From Microbacterium testaceum (GTDB lineage Bacteria > Actinomycetota > Actinomycetes > Actinomycetales > Microbacteriaceae): a stretch of 64,000 bases of DNA. Position 1 is the stretch's first letter. Every line of letters starts with the position of its first letter. Both the position numbers and the translations under genes were made by a program. The notes under the pieces are model-generated. The model was not told the origin of the DNA. It did not search any database and worked only from the letters and a program-made list of their open reading frames with translations. This document shows, one piece after another, positions 17,024 to 25,561 of the stretch. The DNA is taken from contig NZ_JAJGNJ010000006.1 in the NCBI RefSeq assembly GCF_020781835.1, positions 186,001-250,000 of the forward strand, in the 5' to 3' direction.

Positions 17024-17884
17024 CTAGGGCGAGACGGGCGCTGATCCCGTACCGGCGGCGAGCAGCCGGGCGACCATTTCGTCATCCGTGGTGTTCTCGC
17101 CCGGGAGGTTCGGCTTTCCGAGGCCGTGATAGTCGCTGGAGCCGGTGACGATGAGATCGCGCTCCGCAGCCAGCCGCGCCAGCGTCGCCGTGGCATCCGG
17201 GAGATTCTCGCGGTGACGCAGCTCGAATCCGGCGAGGCCGGCCGCGAGCATGGCCTCCAGCACCGGGCGAGGCAGCAGCGCTCGACCGGCAGGATGCGCG
17301 ATGATCGGCACGCCGCCCGCCGCCACGACGAGCTCGACGGCGGTGACGGGGTCGGGGGCGTACAGCGCGACGTAGTACTCGTTACTCGGGTGCAGGATGC
17401 CGGCGAACGCCTCGGTGCGATCGGCCACGATGCCGCGCGCGACGAGCGCGTCCGCGATGTGCGGGCGGCCGACGGTCGCTCCGTCGGTCGTCTGGGCGAG
17501 GATGTCGTCCCAGCCGATGTCGAAGTCGCGCGAGATGCGCTCGGCCATCATCTGGGCCCGATCCAGGCGCGACGATCGGATGCGATCGGTCATGGCCCGC
17601 AGGCCGTCGTCGTCGGGATCGATGAGATACGCCAGCAGGTGCACACTGCGCCACTGGTGCCGGGCCGACAGTTCCATGCCCGGGACGAAGGTCATCCCGA
17701 GCGACGAGGCGGCCTCCGCCGCCTCCGCCCAGCCCGACGTCGTGTCATGGTCGGTGAGCGCTGCCGTGCGCACGCCGTGGCGATGCGCCGCCGCCATCAC
17801 GAGGGCCGGAGACTCGGTGCCGTCCGAGTGCGTCGAGTGGAGGTGAAGGTCACTCGGTCCCTCGAATCGTCGATCGCGCTCCAC
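17024..17884 (-). CDS. PHP-domain phosphoesterase (YciV / RNase AM-like)
   Basis: 286 residues from GTG 17884. The four PHP motifs are visible: DLHLHSTHSDG near the N-terminus, TDHDT, PGMELSA and IAHPAGR, with a C-terminal GSSDYHG. These supply the His/Asp/Glu cluster for a trinuclear metal site. The relatives of this size hydrolyse 3',5'-nucleoside bisphosphates or trim RNA 5' ends; which applies here cannot be read from sequence. It converges with the helicase and is divergent from the EEP gene at 17988. Cytoplasmic, no signal. Confidence 0.88.
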   Translation of the reverse strand: MERDRRFEGPSDLHLHSTHSDGTESPALVMAAAHRHGVRTAALTDHDTTSGWAEAAEAASSLGMTFVPGMELSARHQWRSVHLLAYLIDPDDDGLRAMTDRIRSSRLDRAQMMAERISRDFDIGWDDILAQTTDGATVGRPHIADALVARGIVADRTEAFAGILHPSNEYYVALYAPDPVTAVELVVAAGGVPIIAHPAGRALLPRPVLEAMLAAGLAGFELRHRENLPDATATLARLAAERDLIVTGSSDYHGLGKPNLPGENTTDDEMVARLLAAGTGSAPVSP

Positions 17885-17974
17885 CCGTCGAGCGTACCGT
17901 TCACCCGCGATCGGCCGGGGCGCACGTGGAGGCCCCGGAGAGGCGGCATCCGCCGATCTCCCAGGCGCCTCGCC

Positions 17975-17980
17975 TAGGGT
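17975..17980 (+). promoter_or_regulatory. -10 box TAGGGT, leaderless start of 17988 gene
   Basis: TAGGGT ends 7 nt before GTG 17988, with no ribosome site between. Inferred leaderless start. Confidence 0.45.
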
Positions 17981-17987
17981 CGGGTGC

Positions 17988-19019
17988 GTGCGTCGGCTCA
18001 TCGGGATCGTGTTCGCGCTCGCGTGCGCTGCGGCGGTCGTGGCGCTGACCTGGCCGACCGCGTTCGGGATCGAGCGGACGTTTCCGCTCGCCCAGGTCAT
18101 CTCGTTCCGCGTCCCGCTCGCGGCGGCCTTTCTGGCTGCTGCCGCACTGGCTCTTCTGTGCGCTTTCATCCGTCCGGTGCGCGCGCTCGCCCTCGCCCTT
18201 GCCGTGATCTTCATCGCGGCGGCCGGTGTGAACGGCGCCCTGGTGCTGCAGCGGGGCGTGGGCACGGATGCCCTGCCGGAGAAGACCGATACGAGCGTGC
18301 GGGTCATGACGTGGAACACCGCGGGCGAGGCCACGTCGGCCGAGTCGATCGCGCAATTCGCCGTCGGTATGAAGGCCGACATCGTCACCCTGCCCGAGAC
18401 GACGATCGAGACCGGGGAGCGCGTGGCCGAGCTGATGCGCGATCTGGGGCAACCGATGTGGGCGCATCACGCCGAGTACGGCGAGTACGGCATCACAGGG
18501 TGGGATGCCACCTCCACGACGGTGCTGATCCGGCCGGAGCTCGGCGATTACAGCGTCATCCAGTCCTCGCTCGACGGCTCCAGCAACACCTCGACCGTGC
18601 CGAGCGCCGTCGCGATGCCGGTGTCGGGGAACGGCCCGATCATCGTCGCAGCTCACGCCGTCGCACCGCGCCAGGAATACATGACGCAGTGGCGCTCCGA
18701 CCTGCAGTGGCTGGCCGATCAGTGTGCGACCGACAACGTCATCCTGGCGGGCGACTTCAACGCGACGCTCGACCACATGACGGGACTCGGCATCGACGGC
18801 GGGACGCTCGGCCGCTGCCGTGATGCCGCGTCGGCGAGCGGGAACGGCGGGGTCGGCACGTGGCCGACCGACTTCCCCGCGCTCCTGGGCGCGCCCATCG
18901 ATCACGTCATGGTGACCCCGGACTGGACGGTGACCGGCTCCGTGGTCATGCGCACGCTCGACGGCTCGGGCAGCGACCACCGGCCCATCGTGGTGCAGTT
19001 GGAGCGCACCGCGGGCTGA
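17988..19019 (+). CDS. Membrane-anchored endonuclease/exonuclease/phosphatase (EEP) family protein
   Basis: 343 residues from GTG 17988. Three hydrophobic helices fill residues about 3-85; the rest is an EEP catalytic domain facing outside: TWNTAG, LPET (metal Glu), GDFNAT, PIDHVMV and the terminal GSDHRPI with the catalytic His. Substrates of such anchored EEP proteins may be lipids, phosphodiesters or nucleic acid; not resolved here. Followed 37 bases later by an Xaa-Pro peptidase gene. Two Cys residues (near ADQCATD and LGRCRD) could form a disulphide in the outer domain. Confidence 0.85.
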   Translation: MRRLIGIVFALACAAAVVALTWPTAFGIERTFPLAQVISFRVPLAAAFLAAAALALLCAFIRPVRALALALAVIFIAAAGVNGALVLQRGVGTDALPEKTDTSVRVMTWNTAGEATSAESIAQFAVGMKADIVTLPETTIETGERVAELMRDLGQPMWAHHAEYGEYGITGWDATSTTVLIRPELGDYSVIQSSLDGSSNTSTVPSAVAMPVSGNGPIIVAAHAVAPRQEYMTQWRSDLQWLADQCATDNVILAGDFNATLDHMTGLGIDGGTLGRCRDAASASGNGGVGTWPTDFPALLGAPIDHVMVTPDWTVTGSVVMRTLDGSGSDHRPIVVQLERTAG

Positions 19020-19056
19020 CGGTGCGTGAGGCGGCTCACGGTGCGAGACTGGAGGA

Positions 19057-20475
19057 ATGGACTCCCCCGCCGACCGCGACACGATCGCGCACGAAGAGCA
19101 GAAGCCCGTCGAGACCACGACGAACCGCAAGGCACCGTTCCCCCGCGGGTTCCTCGACACGATCTCTACCGGCTGGGCCGAGCGTCCCGAGACGCTCCCG
19201 TCGCCACGAGAGCAGTCCGTGTGGGCGGCCCGCCGTCGCGACCGCGTGTCGGCGGCGTTTCCCGGTGACCGCCTCGTGGTGCCCGCGGGGTCGCTCAAGC
19301 AGCGCAGCAACGACACCGACTACCCGTTCCGCGCCCACTCCGCCTTCGCGCACCTCACGGCGTGGGCGGCGGACGCCGAGCCGGACTCGGTGCTGGTGTT
19401 CGAGCCGCGCGACGGCGGTCACGAGGCGGTGCTCTACTTCCGGGAGCGCGCTGACCGCACCACCGCGGAGTTCTACGCGGATGCCACGATCGGCGAGTTC
19501 TGGATCGGACCCCGCCCCGCCCTCGCCGGTGTCGCCGCCGACCTCGGGCTCTCCACGGCCCACGTGGACGACTTCGTGGCGACCGACGGCGACCGCGTCG
19601 TGGGCGTCGACGACGAGCTCACGCGCTTCGTGTCCGAACTGCGTCTGGTGAAGGATGAGTACGAGCTCGCCCAGCTCGCGCTGGCCGTGGAGGTCACGGC
19701 ATCCGGATTCGACGACATCGTGGCCGAGCTTCCGCGCATCGTCGAGCACCCGCGCGGCGAGCGCGTGGTCGAGGGTGTCTTCCACCGCCGGGCGCGCGCG
19801 GACGGCAACACCGTGGGCTACGACACCATCGCCGCGTCGGGGCCGCACGCGTGTTATCTGCACTGGACACGCAACGACGGCGCCGTCGTTCCAGGGGACC
19901 TCATCCTCGTCGACGCCGGTGTCGAGGTCGACAGCCTGTACACGGCCGACATCACCCGGACGCTGCCGGTCTCCGGGCGTTTCACCGAGGTGCAGCGCCG
20001 CGTCTACGAGGCGGTGCGCGAGGCCGCCGACGCCGCGTTCGCCGCGGCGCGGCCGGGCGTGCCGTTCCGCCGCGTTCACGAGGCCGCGATGGAGGTCATC
20101 GCCGCGCGCGTGGCCGAGTGGGGCCTGCTGCCGGTTACGGCCGAGGATGCCCTGGATGCCGACCGCGGCGGCCAGCACCGTCGCTACATGGTGCACGGCA
20201 CCAGCCACCACCTGGGCATCGACGTCCACGACTGCGCGCAGGCGCGTCGAGAGATGTACTACGACGGGCTGCTGGAGCCGGGCATGGTCTTCACGATCGA
20301 GCCGGGCCTGTACTTCCAGATCGATGACCTCACCGTTCCCGAGGAGTACCGCGGGATCGGCGTGCGCATCGAGGACGACATCGTGATGACCTCCGACGGA
20401 CCCGTGAATCTGTCGGCGGGCATCCCCCGCACGGCCGACGAGGTGGAGGAGTGGATCGCGCGGCTCACGACGTGA
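19057..20475 (+). CDS. pepP: Xaa-Pro aminopeptidase (M24B)
   Basis: 472 residues from ATG 19057. N-terminal creatinase-like domain (about 50-200) followed by the pita-bread M24 fold. Dimetal ligands appear in order: VDAGVEVDSLYTADITRT (two Asp), HGTSHHLGIDVHD (His), TIEPGLYF (Glu) and GVRIEDDIV (Glu). It removes N-terminal residues that precede proline. The stop codon overlaps the gamma-glutamyltransferase start by 4 bases, so both peptide-degrading enzymes are translationally coupled. A GGAGGA lies too close to the ATG to be ideal, so the exact start is less sure. Confidence 0.92.
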   Translation: MDSPADRDTIAHEEQKPVETTTNRKAPFPRGFLDTISTGWAERPETLPSPREQSVWAARRRDRVSAAFPGDRLVVPAGSLKQRSNDTDYPFRAHSAFAHLTAWAADAEPDSVLVFEPRDGGHEAVLYFRERADRTTAEFYADATIGEFWIGPRPALAGVAADLGLSTAHVDDFVATDGDRVVGVDDELTRFVSELRLVKDEYELAQLALAVEVTASGFDDIVAELPRIVEHPRGERVVEGVFHRRARADGNTVGYDTIAASGPHACYLHWTRNDGAVVPGDLILVDAGVEVDSLYTADITRTLPVSGRFTEVQRRVYEAVREAADAAFAAARPGVPFRRVHEAAMEVIAARVAEWGLLPVTAEDALDADRGGQHRRYMVHGTSHHLGIDVHDCAQARREMYYDGLLEPGMVFTIEPGLYFQIDDLTVPEEYRGIGVRIEDDIVMTSDGPVNLSAGIPRTADEVEEWIARLTT

Positions 20476-22253
20476 GCTTCACCCCTCCGGCGCCGTTCGC
20501 GACGCGTCCGACGCTGCGCGGAACGTTCGGCATGTCGGCATCCACGCACTGGACCGCTACAGCCACCGCACAGTCGGTGCTCGAGCGAGGCGGTAACGCG
20601 TTCGACGCCGCTGTGGCCGCCGCCTTCGTGCTGCACGTCGTCGAGCCGCACCTCAACGGCCCGGGCGGCGATCTGGTCGCCCTCGTGCGCCCGGCGGGAA
20701 CGGACGATCCCCTCGTGCTGATGGGGCAGGGCCCGGCACCGGCGGGCGCATCGATCGCCGCGTTCCGGGCGCGGGGCCTCGACCTCGTCCCCGGCGCGGG
20801 CGGACTCGCGGCTGCCGTGCCGGGCGCGGTCGACGCCTGGCTGCTGCTGCTGCGCGACCACGGCACGTGGGAACTCGCCGACGTCCTGGACTACGCCATC
20901 GGCTACGCGCGCGACGGGCACCGGCTGGTCGCCGGAGCCGCGATGACCATCGGGCGCGTGGCCGATCTCTTCCGCGATCACTGGCCGACTTCGGCCGAGC
21001 TGTGGATGCCGGCGGGATTACCGCCCGCGCCGAACACGATCGTGCGGAACCCGGCGTATGCCGCCGTGCTCGGGCGTCTCGTGGCCGCGGGCGCGAGCGC
21101 GGATGGACGAGAGGCACGAATCGACGCGGCTCGACGCGAGTGGATGACGGGGGTGCTGCCCGGGGCCGCGGCCTTCGCGCGCACCCCGCACCGGCATTCC
21201 GACGGCGGCGAGCACCCGGGGGTGCTCGACGACGCGGATCTCGCCGGGTGGAGCGCCTCGTTCGAGCCCGCGGTGTCGGCGACGTTCCGCGGCTGGCGCG
21301 TGTTCAAGGCCGGTGTGTGGACCCAGGGTCCCGCGCTGCTGCAGACACTGCGAGTGCTCGATCCTCTCGACGACGACCGCCTGGACCCGTCGAGCGCGCT
21401 CGGCGCCCACACGATTCTGGAGGTGCAGAAGCTGGCGTACGCCGATCGCGACGCGTGGTTCGGCGATGCGGACTCCGCGGTCGACATCGACGCGCTGCTC
21501 GCCGACTCCTACCTGGCGGAGCGTTTCGGGCTGATCGACGACGCGGCCAGCACCGTCCTGCGCCCCGGCTCTCCCGACGGTCGCCCTCCCGTCCTGCCGC
21601 CTTTGCGGACGGATGCCGGGATCGCTGCCGCCGGAACGGGCGAGCCCACGGTGGACCGTCGCGGACAGACCCGCGGCGACACGTGCCACCTCGACGTCGT
21701 GGACCGTTGGGGCAACGTCGTGTCGGCGACCCCGTCGGGCGGATGGTTGCAATCCTCCCCCGCGGTCCCCGACCTGGGATTCTGCCTCGGGACGCGCCTG
21801 CAGGCGACGTGGCTGATCCCCGGGCACCCGGCATCCCTCACCCCCGGCCGCCGGCCGCGCACGACGCTCACGCCGACGATGCTGACGCGCGGCGAGGAAG
21901 TCATCGCGATGGGGTCTCCCGGCGGCGATCAGCAGGATGCCTGGCAACTGCCGGTCCTTCTGCGCATGCTCGTCGGAGACTACGAGCCGCAGCAGGCCAT
22001 CGATGCGCCGTCGTTGCACACGACCGCGGTGCTCGACTCGTTCTGGCCGCGCACGTGGATGCCGGCGGGCGCGGTCGTCGAGGATCGCATCGGCACCGCC
22101 GTGATCGAGCAGCTCGAACGCCGCGGACACCTCGTCCGCCGCGCGGGCGACTGGGCGCTCGGCCGCGTGAGTGCCGTGGGGTGTTCCGCCGACGGTCTGC
22201 TGTGGGCTGCCGCGAACCCCCGGGGAATGCAGGGCTACGCCGCCGGACGCTGA
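20472..22253 (+). CDS. ggt: Gamma-glutamyltransferase family protein
   Basis: 593 residues from GTG 20472. The Ntn-hydrolase hallmark is GDTCHLDVVD, where Thr404 would become the new N-terminus after self-cleavage into large and small subunits; GSPGGDQQ downstream matches the oxyanion-hole GSPGG motif. The N-terminal GNAFDAAVAAAFVLHVVEP segment is typical of the family. No signal peptide is evident, unlike classical periplasmic GGT, so it may be a cytoplasmic acylase-type member. Substrate (glutathione, gamma-glutamyl peptides or other amides) not determined. Coupled to pepP. Confidence 0.9.
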   Translation: MSFTPPAPFATRPTLRGTFGMSASTHWTATATAQSVLERGGNAFDAAVAAAFVLHVVEPHLNGPGGDLVALVRPAGTDDPLVLMGQGPAPAGASIAAFRARGLDLVPGAGGLAAAVPGAVDAWLLLLRDHGTWELADVLDYAIGYARDGHRLVAGAAMTIGRVADLFRDHWPTSAELWMPAGLPPAPNTIVRNPAYAAVLGRLVAAGASADGREARIDAARREWMTGVLPGAAAFARTPHRHSDGGEHPGVLDDADLAGWSASFEPAVSATFRGWRVFKAGVWTQGPALLQTLRVLDPLDDDRLDPSSALGAHTILEVQKLAYADRDAWFGDADSAVDIDALLADSYLAERFGLIDDAASTVLRPGSPDGRPPVLPPLRTDAGIAAAGTGEPTVDRRGQTRGDTCHLDVVDRWGNVVSATPSGGWLQSSPAVPDLGFCLGTRLQATWLIPGHPASLTPGRRPRTTLTPTMLTRGEEVIAMGSPGGDQQDAWQLPVLLRMLVGDYEPQQAIDAPSLHTTAVLDSFWPRTWMPAGAVVEDRIGTAVIEQLERRGHLVRRAGDWALGRVSAVGCSADGLLWAAANPRGMQGYAAGR

Positions 22254-22296
22254 CACCGCTGTCCACAGGGTGAAATCACGGCACCCACGGGTTCCC

Positions 22297-22302
22297 TACG
22301 AT
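22297..22302 (+). promoter_or_regulatory. -10 box TACGAT, leaderless start of T7S-like cassette
   Basis: TACGAT ends 7 nt before ATG 22310 and no ribosome site intervenes, so the three-gene unit behind it probably starts with a leaderless mRNA. Confidence 0.45.
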
Positions 22303-22309
22303 CCCGCGC

Positions 22310-22666
22310 ATGTCGTACTCGGTGGATCCCCCGCAACTCCTCAGCGTGGCCGAACGTCTCCGCGGCTGCATCGACGATCTCGACGAGGTCGCGACGTCCT
22401 TGCGCCGGTCGATGGATGCCGTGGCCCACGCGCTCGCGCGAGCGATGCCGGCTCGTGCCCGGTTCGCCGACGCTGCCGGCCCCCGCGCCGACCTCGCTCA
22501 TCGCCTCGTGGGGCGCGGACGCGCGGCGATCGCCGCCCTGCAGTCCGCGGTCCTCGCGTATGTGACCGCCGACGAGGAGATGGCCGCCGTGAGTGCCGCG
22601 GGGGCCGAGGCAGTCGGCGACGTGAATCCGTACGACCCGACCGTCTTCGGAGAGCGGCGACGGTGA
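22310..22666 (+). CDS. Small helical protein with YxxxD motif (EspC/WXG100-like, putative type VII substrate)
   Basis: 118 residues from ATG 22310. Two long amphipathic helices (about 8-45 and 55-98) are separated by an Ala/Pro/Arg-rich turn, the hairpin layout of ESX partner proteins. Near the end of the second helix lies YVTAD (Tyr84, Asp88), fitting the YxxxD/E type VII secretion signal. No WXG turn motif is present, so it resembles EspC/DUF2580-like proteins more than true WXG100. Its stop overlaps the next start by 4 bases. No ESX ATPase or channel genes lie in the window, so secretion would need machinery elsewhere. Function inferred. Confidence 0.6.
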   Translation: MSYSVDPPQLLSVAERLRGCIDDLDEVATSLRRSMDAVAHALARAMPARARFADAAGPRADLAHRLVGRGRAAIAALQSAVLAYVTADEEMAAVSAAGAEAVGDVNPYDPTVFGERRR

Positions 22667-24387
22667 CCGCCGCGACGATGGTGCCCGATCCACCCGCGAA
22701 CGCCGAACGGCTGCGCGCGGCCTCGCGGGCGTTGCGACGACACGCGGACCGGTTCGAGTTCACGCTGCACGAAGCCCTCCTCACCTGGAACCTGCTTCCG
22801 CAGCTCTACCGCGCACCCGAGGCCGACGTCCTCCACAGGTCGCTGAGCGACACGCGACCGGCCGGGCGAGAGATCGCGGCGGGGATGGAAGCCGCGTGCC
22901 GCGCGCTCGAACGGTACGCCGACGACCTCGACGGTCTCGCGTTCGACCGCCGTCAGCTTCTGGACGCGCGGGCCGGCGGCGCACCCGCGCCCGTGTGGGA
23001 TGACAGCGCCGGTGGCAGCGCGGAGGCGATGAACGACCTCGCTAATCGCGCGTGGGAAGACGACATGAGGCGCGACGCGGCAGCGCTCGCGGAGAGTTAC
23101 GACGAGGCGACGCGACGCTGCGCGGAAGCCCTGAGCGACATCCCGGACGTGGAGTGGACCACGCTCGTCGATGGGGCCGGTCCGCGGGCGGCGGACTCGA
23201 CCGCGTCGCCCACCGACACGGCAGGGCGGGCGATCCTCGATCGTCTCGCCGCCGCAGCGGATGCCGCTGCCCTGCTGGCGGCGCATCCCGAGTGGTCCCT
23301 GATCCTCGGTCGCACGGCACCCGCCGAGGTCGCGCGGTGGTGGGCGGGTCTCGACCCGACGGTCGCTGGGGCTCTCGCGACGGCTGTCCCGGCCCTCATC
23401 GGGAATCTCGACGGTGTGCCCATCGCGGACCGCGTGGCCGCCAATCGCCGTCGCGCGAGCATCCACCTGCGGGATATGCGTCGCGCACGTCAGGCGCTCG
23501 AGATGCTCCGCGCGCCCCGCTCGCGAGCCAACGCCCTCGAGGTCCTCGACCGGAGGACGGAACGTGCGCGGCTCGACCGCGAGATCGCCTTCTTCGAGAA
23601 GGTGACGGACGGCACGAAGCAGCTGTACGCATGGGACCCGGGTCACGGATCGCTGATCGAGATGGCCGGCGACCCCTCCACGGCGAAGGCGGCCCTGTTC
23701 GTGCTTCCGGGGACGAACGCGAACCCGGACGCGTTCATGTCGGATCGTCCCGTCACGGACTTCGCACAGTGGCAGGTGGGGTCCGGTGGCGGGGCGGTCG
23801 TCGCTTTCACCGTCCTGACCGGACCGATGCCCCAGCTCGACGACTTCGTCACGGCCGGGCCGGAATGGAATCGGTTCGCCGAGGAACGCGGCGGCGAGTA
23901 CGCCCGGTTCCTCCAAGGCGTGGATGCCTCCGCTCCCGGTCTGTGGACGATGAGCTACGAACACTCGTACGGCGGCGGGGTCGGAAGCGAGGCCGAGAAG
24001 CACGGAGGCACCGTGGACGCGCGATTCCTGGCAGCGAGCGTGGGGGCGATCGGACCGTACGAACCGCACCCCGGGACCCGCTACTTCGCGACACAGGCCG
24101 TGGACGACATCAACCGCTACTACGCGGGCATCGGCCTCGGCCCGGTCGGGTTCACCGTCGCGCCGGAAACCATCGCCGGCGTGGAGATCGTCGACTCGGG
24201 CCTGCCCGGTCCCGATGTCCCGATCGTGCTCGAGTATCTGTACACCCAGAATCCGGGCGCGCTCGTCGGCATCGTCCGCGACAGCGTCCAGCACCACACG
24301 GCGCTGATGAGCAGCGACGAATCCATCAACGGCGCGGTGCTTCGGACCGTGCGCGACATCCTCGCGTCGGGAGGCAACGACCAGTGA
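22663..24387 (+). CDS. Alpha/beta hydrolase with helical N-terminal half (DUF1023-like), putative secreted effector
   Basis: 574 residues from GTG 22663. Residues about 1-310 are helical and charged with LXG/ESX-like character. From about 320 a DUF1023-type alpha/beta hydrolase begins: YAWDPGHGSLIEMAGDPSTA, LFVLPGTNAN, then MSYEHSYGGGVG with Ser435 in the usual HSYG nucleophile elbow, and a late QHHTALMS that could hold the catalytic His. No signal peptide. Both ends overlap neighbours by GTGA, locking it between the YxxxD protein and a lipoprotein. Known DUF1023 proteins are hydrolases of uncertain substrate. I infer a polymorphic-toxin-like or cell-envelope esterase; a purely metabolic role is not excluded. 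Confidence 0.7.
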   Translation: MTAATMVPDPPANAERLRAASRALRRHADRFEFTLHEALLTWNLLPQLYRAPEADVLHRSLSDTRPAGREIAAGMEAACRALERYADDLDGLAFDRRQLLDARAGGAPAPVWDDSAGGSAEAMNDLANRAWEDDMRRDAAALAESYDEATRRCAEALSDIPDVEWTTLVDGAGPRAADSTASPTDTAGRAILDRLAAAADAAALLAAHPEWSLILGRTAPAEVARWWAGLDPTVAGALATAVPALIGNLDGVPIADRVAANRRRASIHLRDMRRARQALEMLRAPRSRANALEVLDRRTERARLDREIAFFEKVTDGTKQLYAWDPGHGSLIEMAGDPSTAKAALFVLPGTNANPDAFMSDRPVTDFAQWQVGSGGGAVVAFTVLTGPMPQLDDFVTAGPEWNRFAEERGGEYARFLQGVDASAPGLWTMSYEHSYGGGVGSEAEKHGGTVDARFLAASVGAIGPYEPHPGTRYFATQAVDDINRYYAGIGLGPVGFTVAPETIAGVEIVDSGLPGPDVPIVLEYLYTQNPGALVGIVRDSVQHHTALMSSDESINGAVLRTVRDILASGGNDQ

Positions 24388-24986
24388 GAGCCCGCCATCT
24401 CGTCATCGTGCTGCTCATCTTTGCAACTCTGCTAGCCAGCTGCAGCAACACTCGTCCGAGGTACGACGAGGTCCGCGCGGAAGGAATAGAAGCGTTGAGG
24501 GAGGTGGAGTCTCTCATTCCGGGGGTCACGACGGCACGGCCGAGGCCGGAATTCAAGCCCTTCGGTTGCGGCCCCGACCCGCTATCCGGCGCGGGCAGCG
24601 ACAGCGCCTTCTATACCGGCTACTGGGAGGTCGAGGTCAGCAATGAGCTTGACGTACCCGGTTTCATCGCCGAGCTCCCCGACAAGCTCGGCGACGGCTG
24701 GACAACAGAGGATCTCGGAATCGCTGTCCCGTTCGCCCAGGTCCACCTCGTGAAGGAGTCCCCGAGGCTCAGCCTCACCGTGGAGGAGCGGGAAAGGAAT
24801 GGCAAGAAAGGTATCGATCTGCTGGTCATGTCGAGATGCGGCGTCGTCACGCCCACCCCGGTCGGTTTGTCTCGGAGTGACGCGCCGTTCACTCACAGCC
24901 CTCGTACGAACTCCCCCACGACGCCCGCGAGCCCGGCGCCGATCTCCGCGGCCGGTCTCCGCTTCCCCTTCACCTCGAACGAATGA
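24384..24986 (+). CDS. Small lipoprotein, candidate immunity/partner of upstream hydrolase
   Basis: 200 residues from GTG 24384, which overlaps the hydrolase stop by 4 bases. Signal peptide with hydrophobic core 6-17 and lipobox L-A-S-C (Cys20), so it should be tethered outside the membrane. Body of about 150 residues with FKPFGCGPDP, TGYWEVEV and VMSRCG; the two later Cys could bridge. Base composition is lower than around it: 74 of 120 bases (62%) are G/C at 24421-24540, against 46 of 60 (77%) at 22681-22740 by hand count. The last 31 residues are read antisense to the next gene and may not be ancestral. No family recognised with certainty. Confidence 0.65.
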   Translation: MRARHLVIVLLIFATLLASCSNTRPRYDEVRAEGIEALREVESLIPGVTTARPRPEFKPFGCGPDPLSGAGSDSAFYTGYWEVEVSNELDVPGFIAELPDKLGDGWTTEDLGIAVPFAQVHLVKESPRLSLTVEERERNGKKGIDLLVMSRCGVVTPTPVGLSRSDAPFTHSPRTNSPTTPASPAPISAAGLRFPFTSNE

Positions 24987-25561
24987 TTCGCCCCTTCGAT
25001 CCAGTGCACGCGAGCGTCGTGACACGTCGCGACGACGGTGTCGAATTGTTCGCGTGGGGCGATGAACGGATCGTTCTCGCCCTCGATGAAGAACTGCGGG
25101 ACGGTGATCCTCGGCAGGTGTTCGGCGCGCGGCTTGTCGGGGCGGCCGGGCGCGTGCAGCGGATAGCCGAGGTAGACCAGGGCCCGCGGCGAAAGCGCTC
25201 CCTCGGCGGTGGCGAGCGAGGCCATGCGCCCACCGTACGACTTGCCCGCGGCGACGAACGCACCGCTCCGCTGCGACCCGAGCCAGGCCTGGACACCCGC
25301 CCAGGTGGCGACGGCGTGGGCGGCGGGGCCCGGCATCCTTCGCCCGTCCTCGACATACGGGAAGACGAACCTCAGCACCGAGAAGCCTGACTCGGACAAC
25401 GCCGAGGCGAGTCCCTCCAGAAAAGGGTGGGTCATGCCGGCGCCGGCGCCATGCGCCAGCGCGATGGTTGCCTCGGCGCCCGGGACGCTCGACCAGAGGC
25501 CCGACACCTCGGTCTCCCCCGTCGGCAACTCCACCGGGATGCGGACGGATAGAGGTGTCAC
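24893..25561 (-). CDS. Alpha/beta hydrolase (Tex30/dienelactone hydrolase-like)
   Basis: 222 residues from GTG 25561. ALAHGAGAGM supplies the oxyanion-hole turn, AAGKSYGGRM the nucleophile elbow (Ser), GENDPFIAP the acid and EGANHSFE the catalytic His. This matches the small KANL3/Tex30-like hydrolase family of unknown substrate. Its start overlaps the stop of the upstream stress-protein gene (25558), so the two are co-translated. The 3' end overlaps the convergent lipoprotein frame over 94 bp. Confidence 0.82.
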   Translation of the reverse strand: MTPLSVRIPVELPTGETEVSGLWSSVPGAEATIALAHGAGAGMTHPFLEGLASALSESGFSVLRFVFPYVEDGRRMPGPAAHAVATWAGVQAWLGSQRSGAFVAAGKSYGGRMASLATAEGALSPRALVYLGYPLHAPGRPDKPRAEHLPRITVPQFFIEGENDPFIAPREQFDTVVATCHDARVHWIEGANHSFEVKGKRRPAAEIGAGLAGVVGEFVRGL

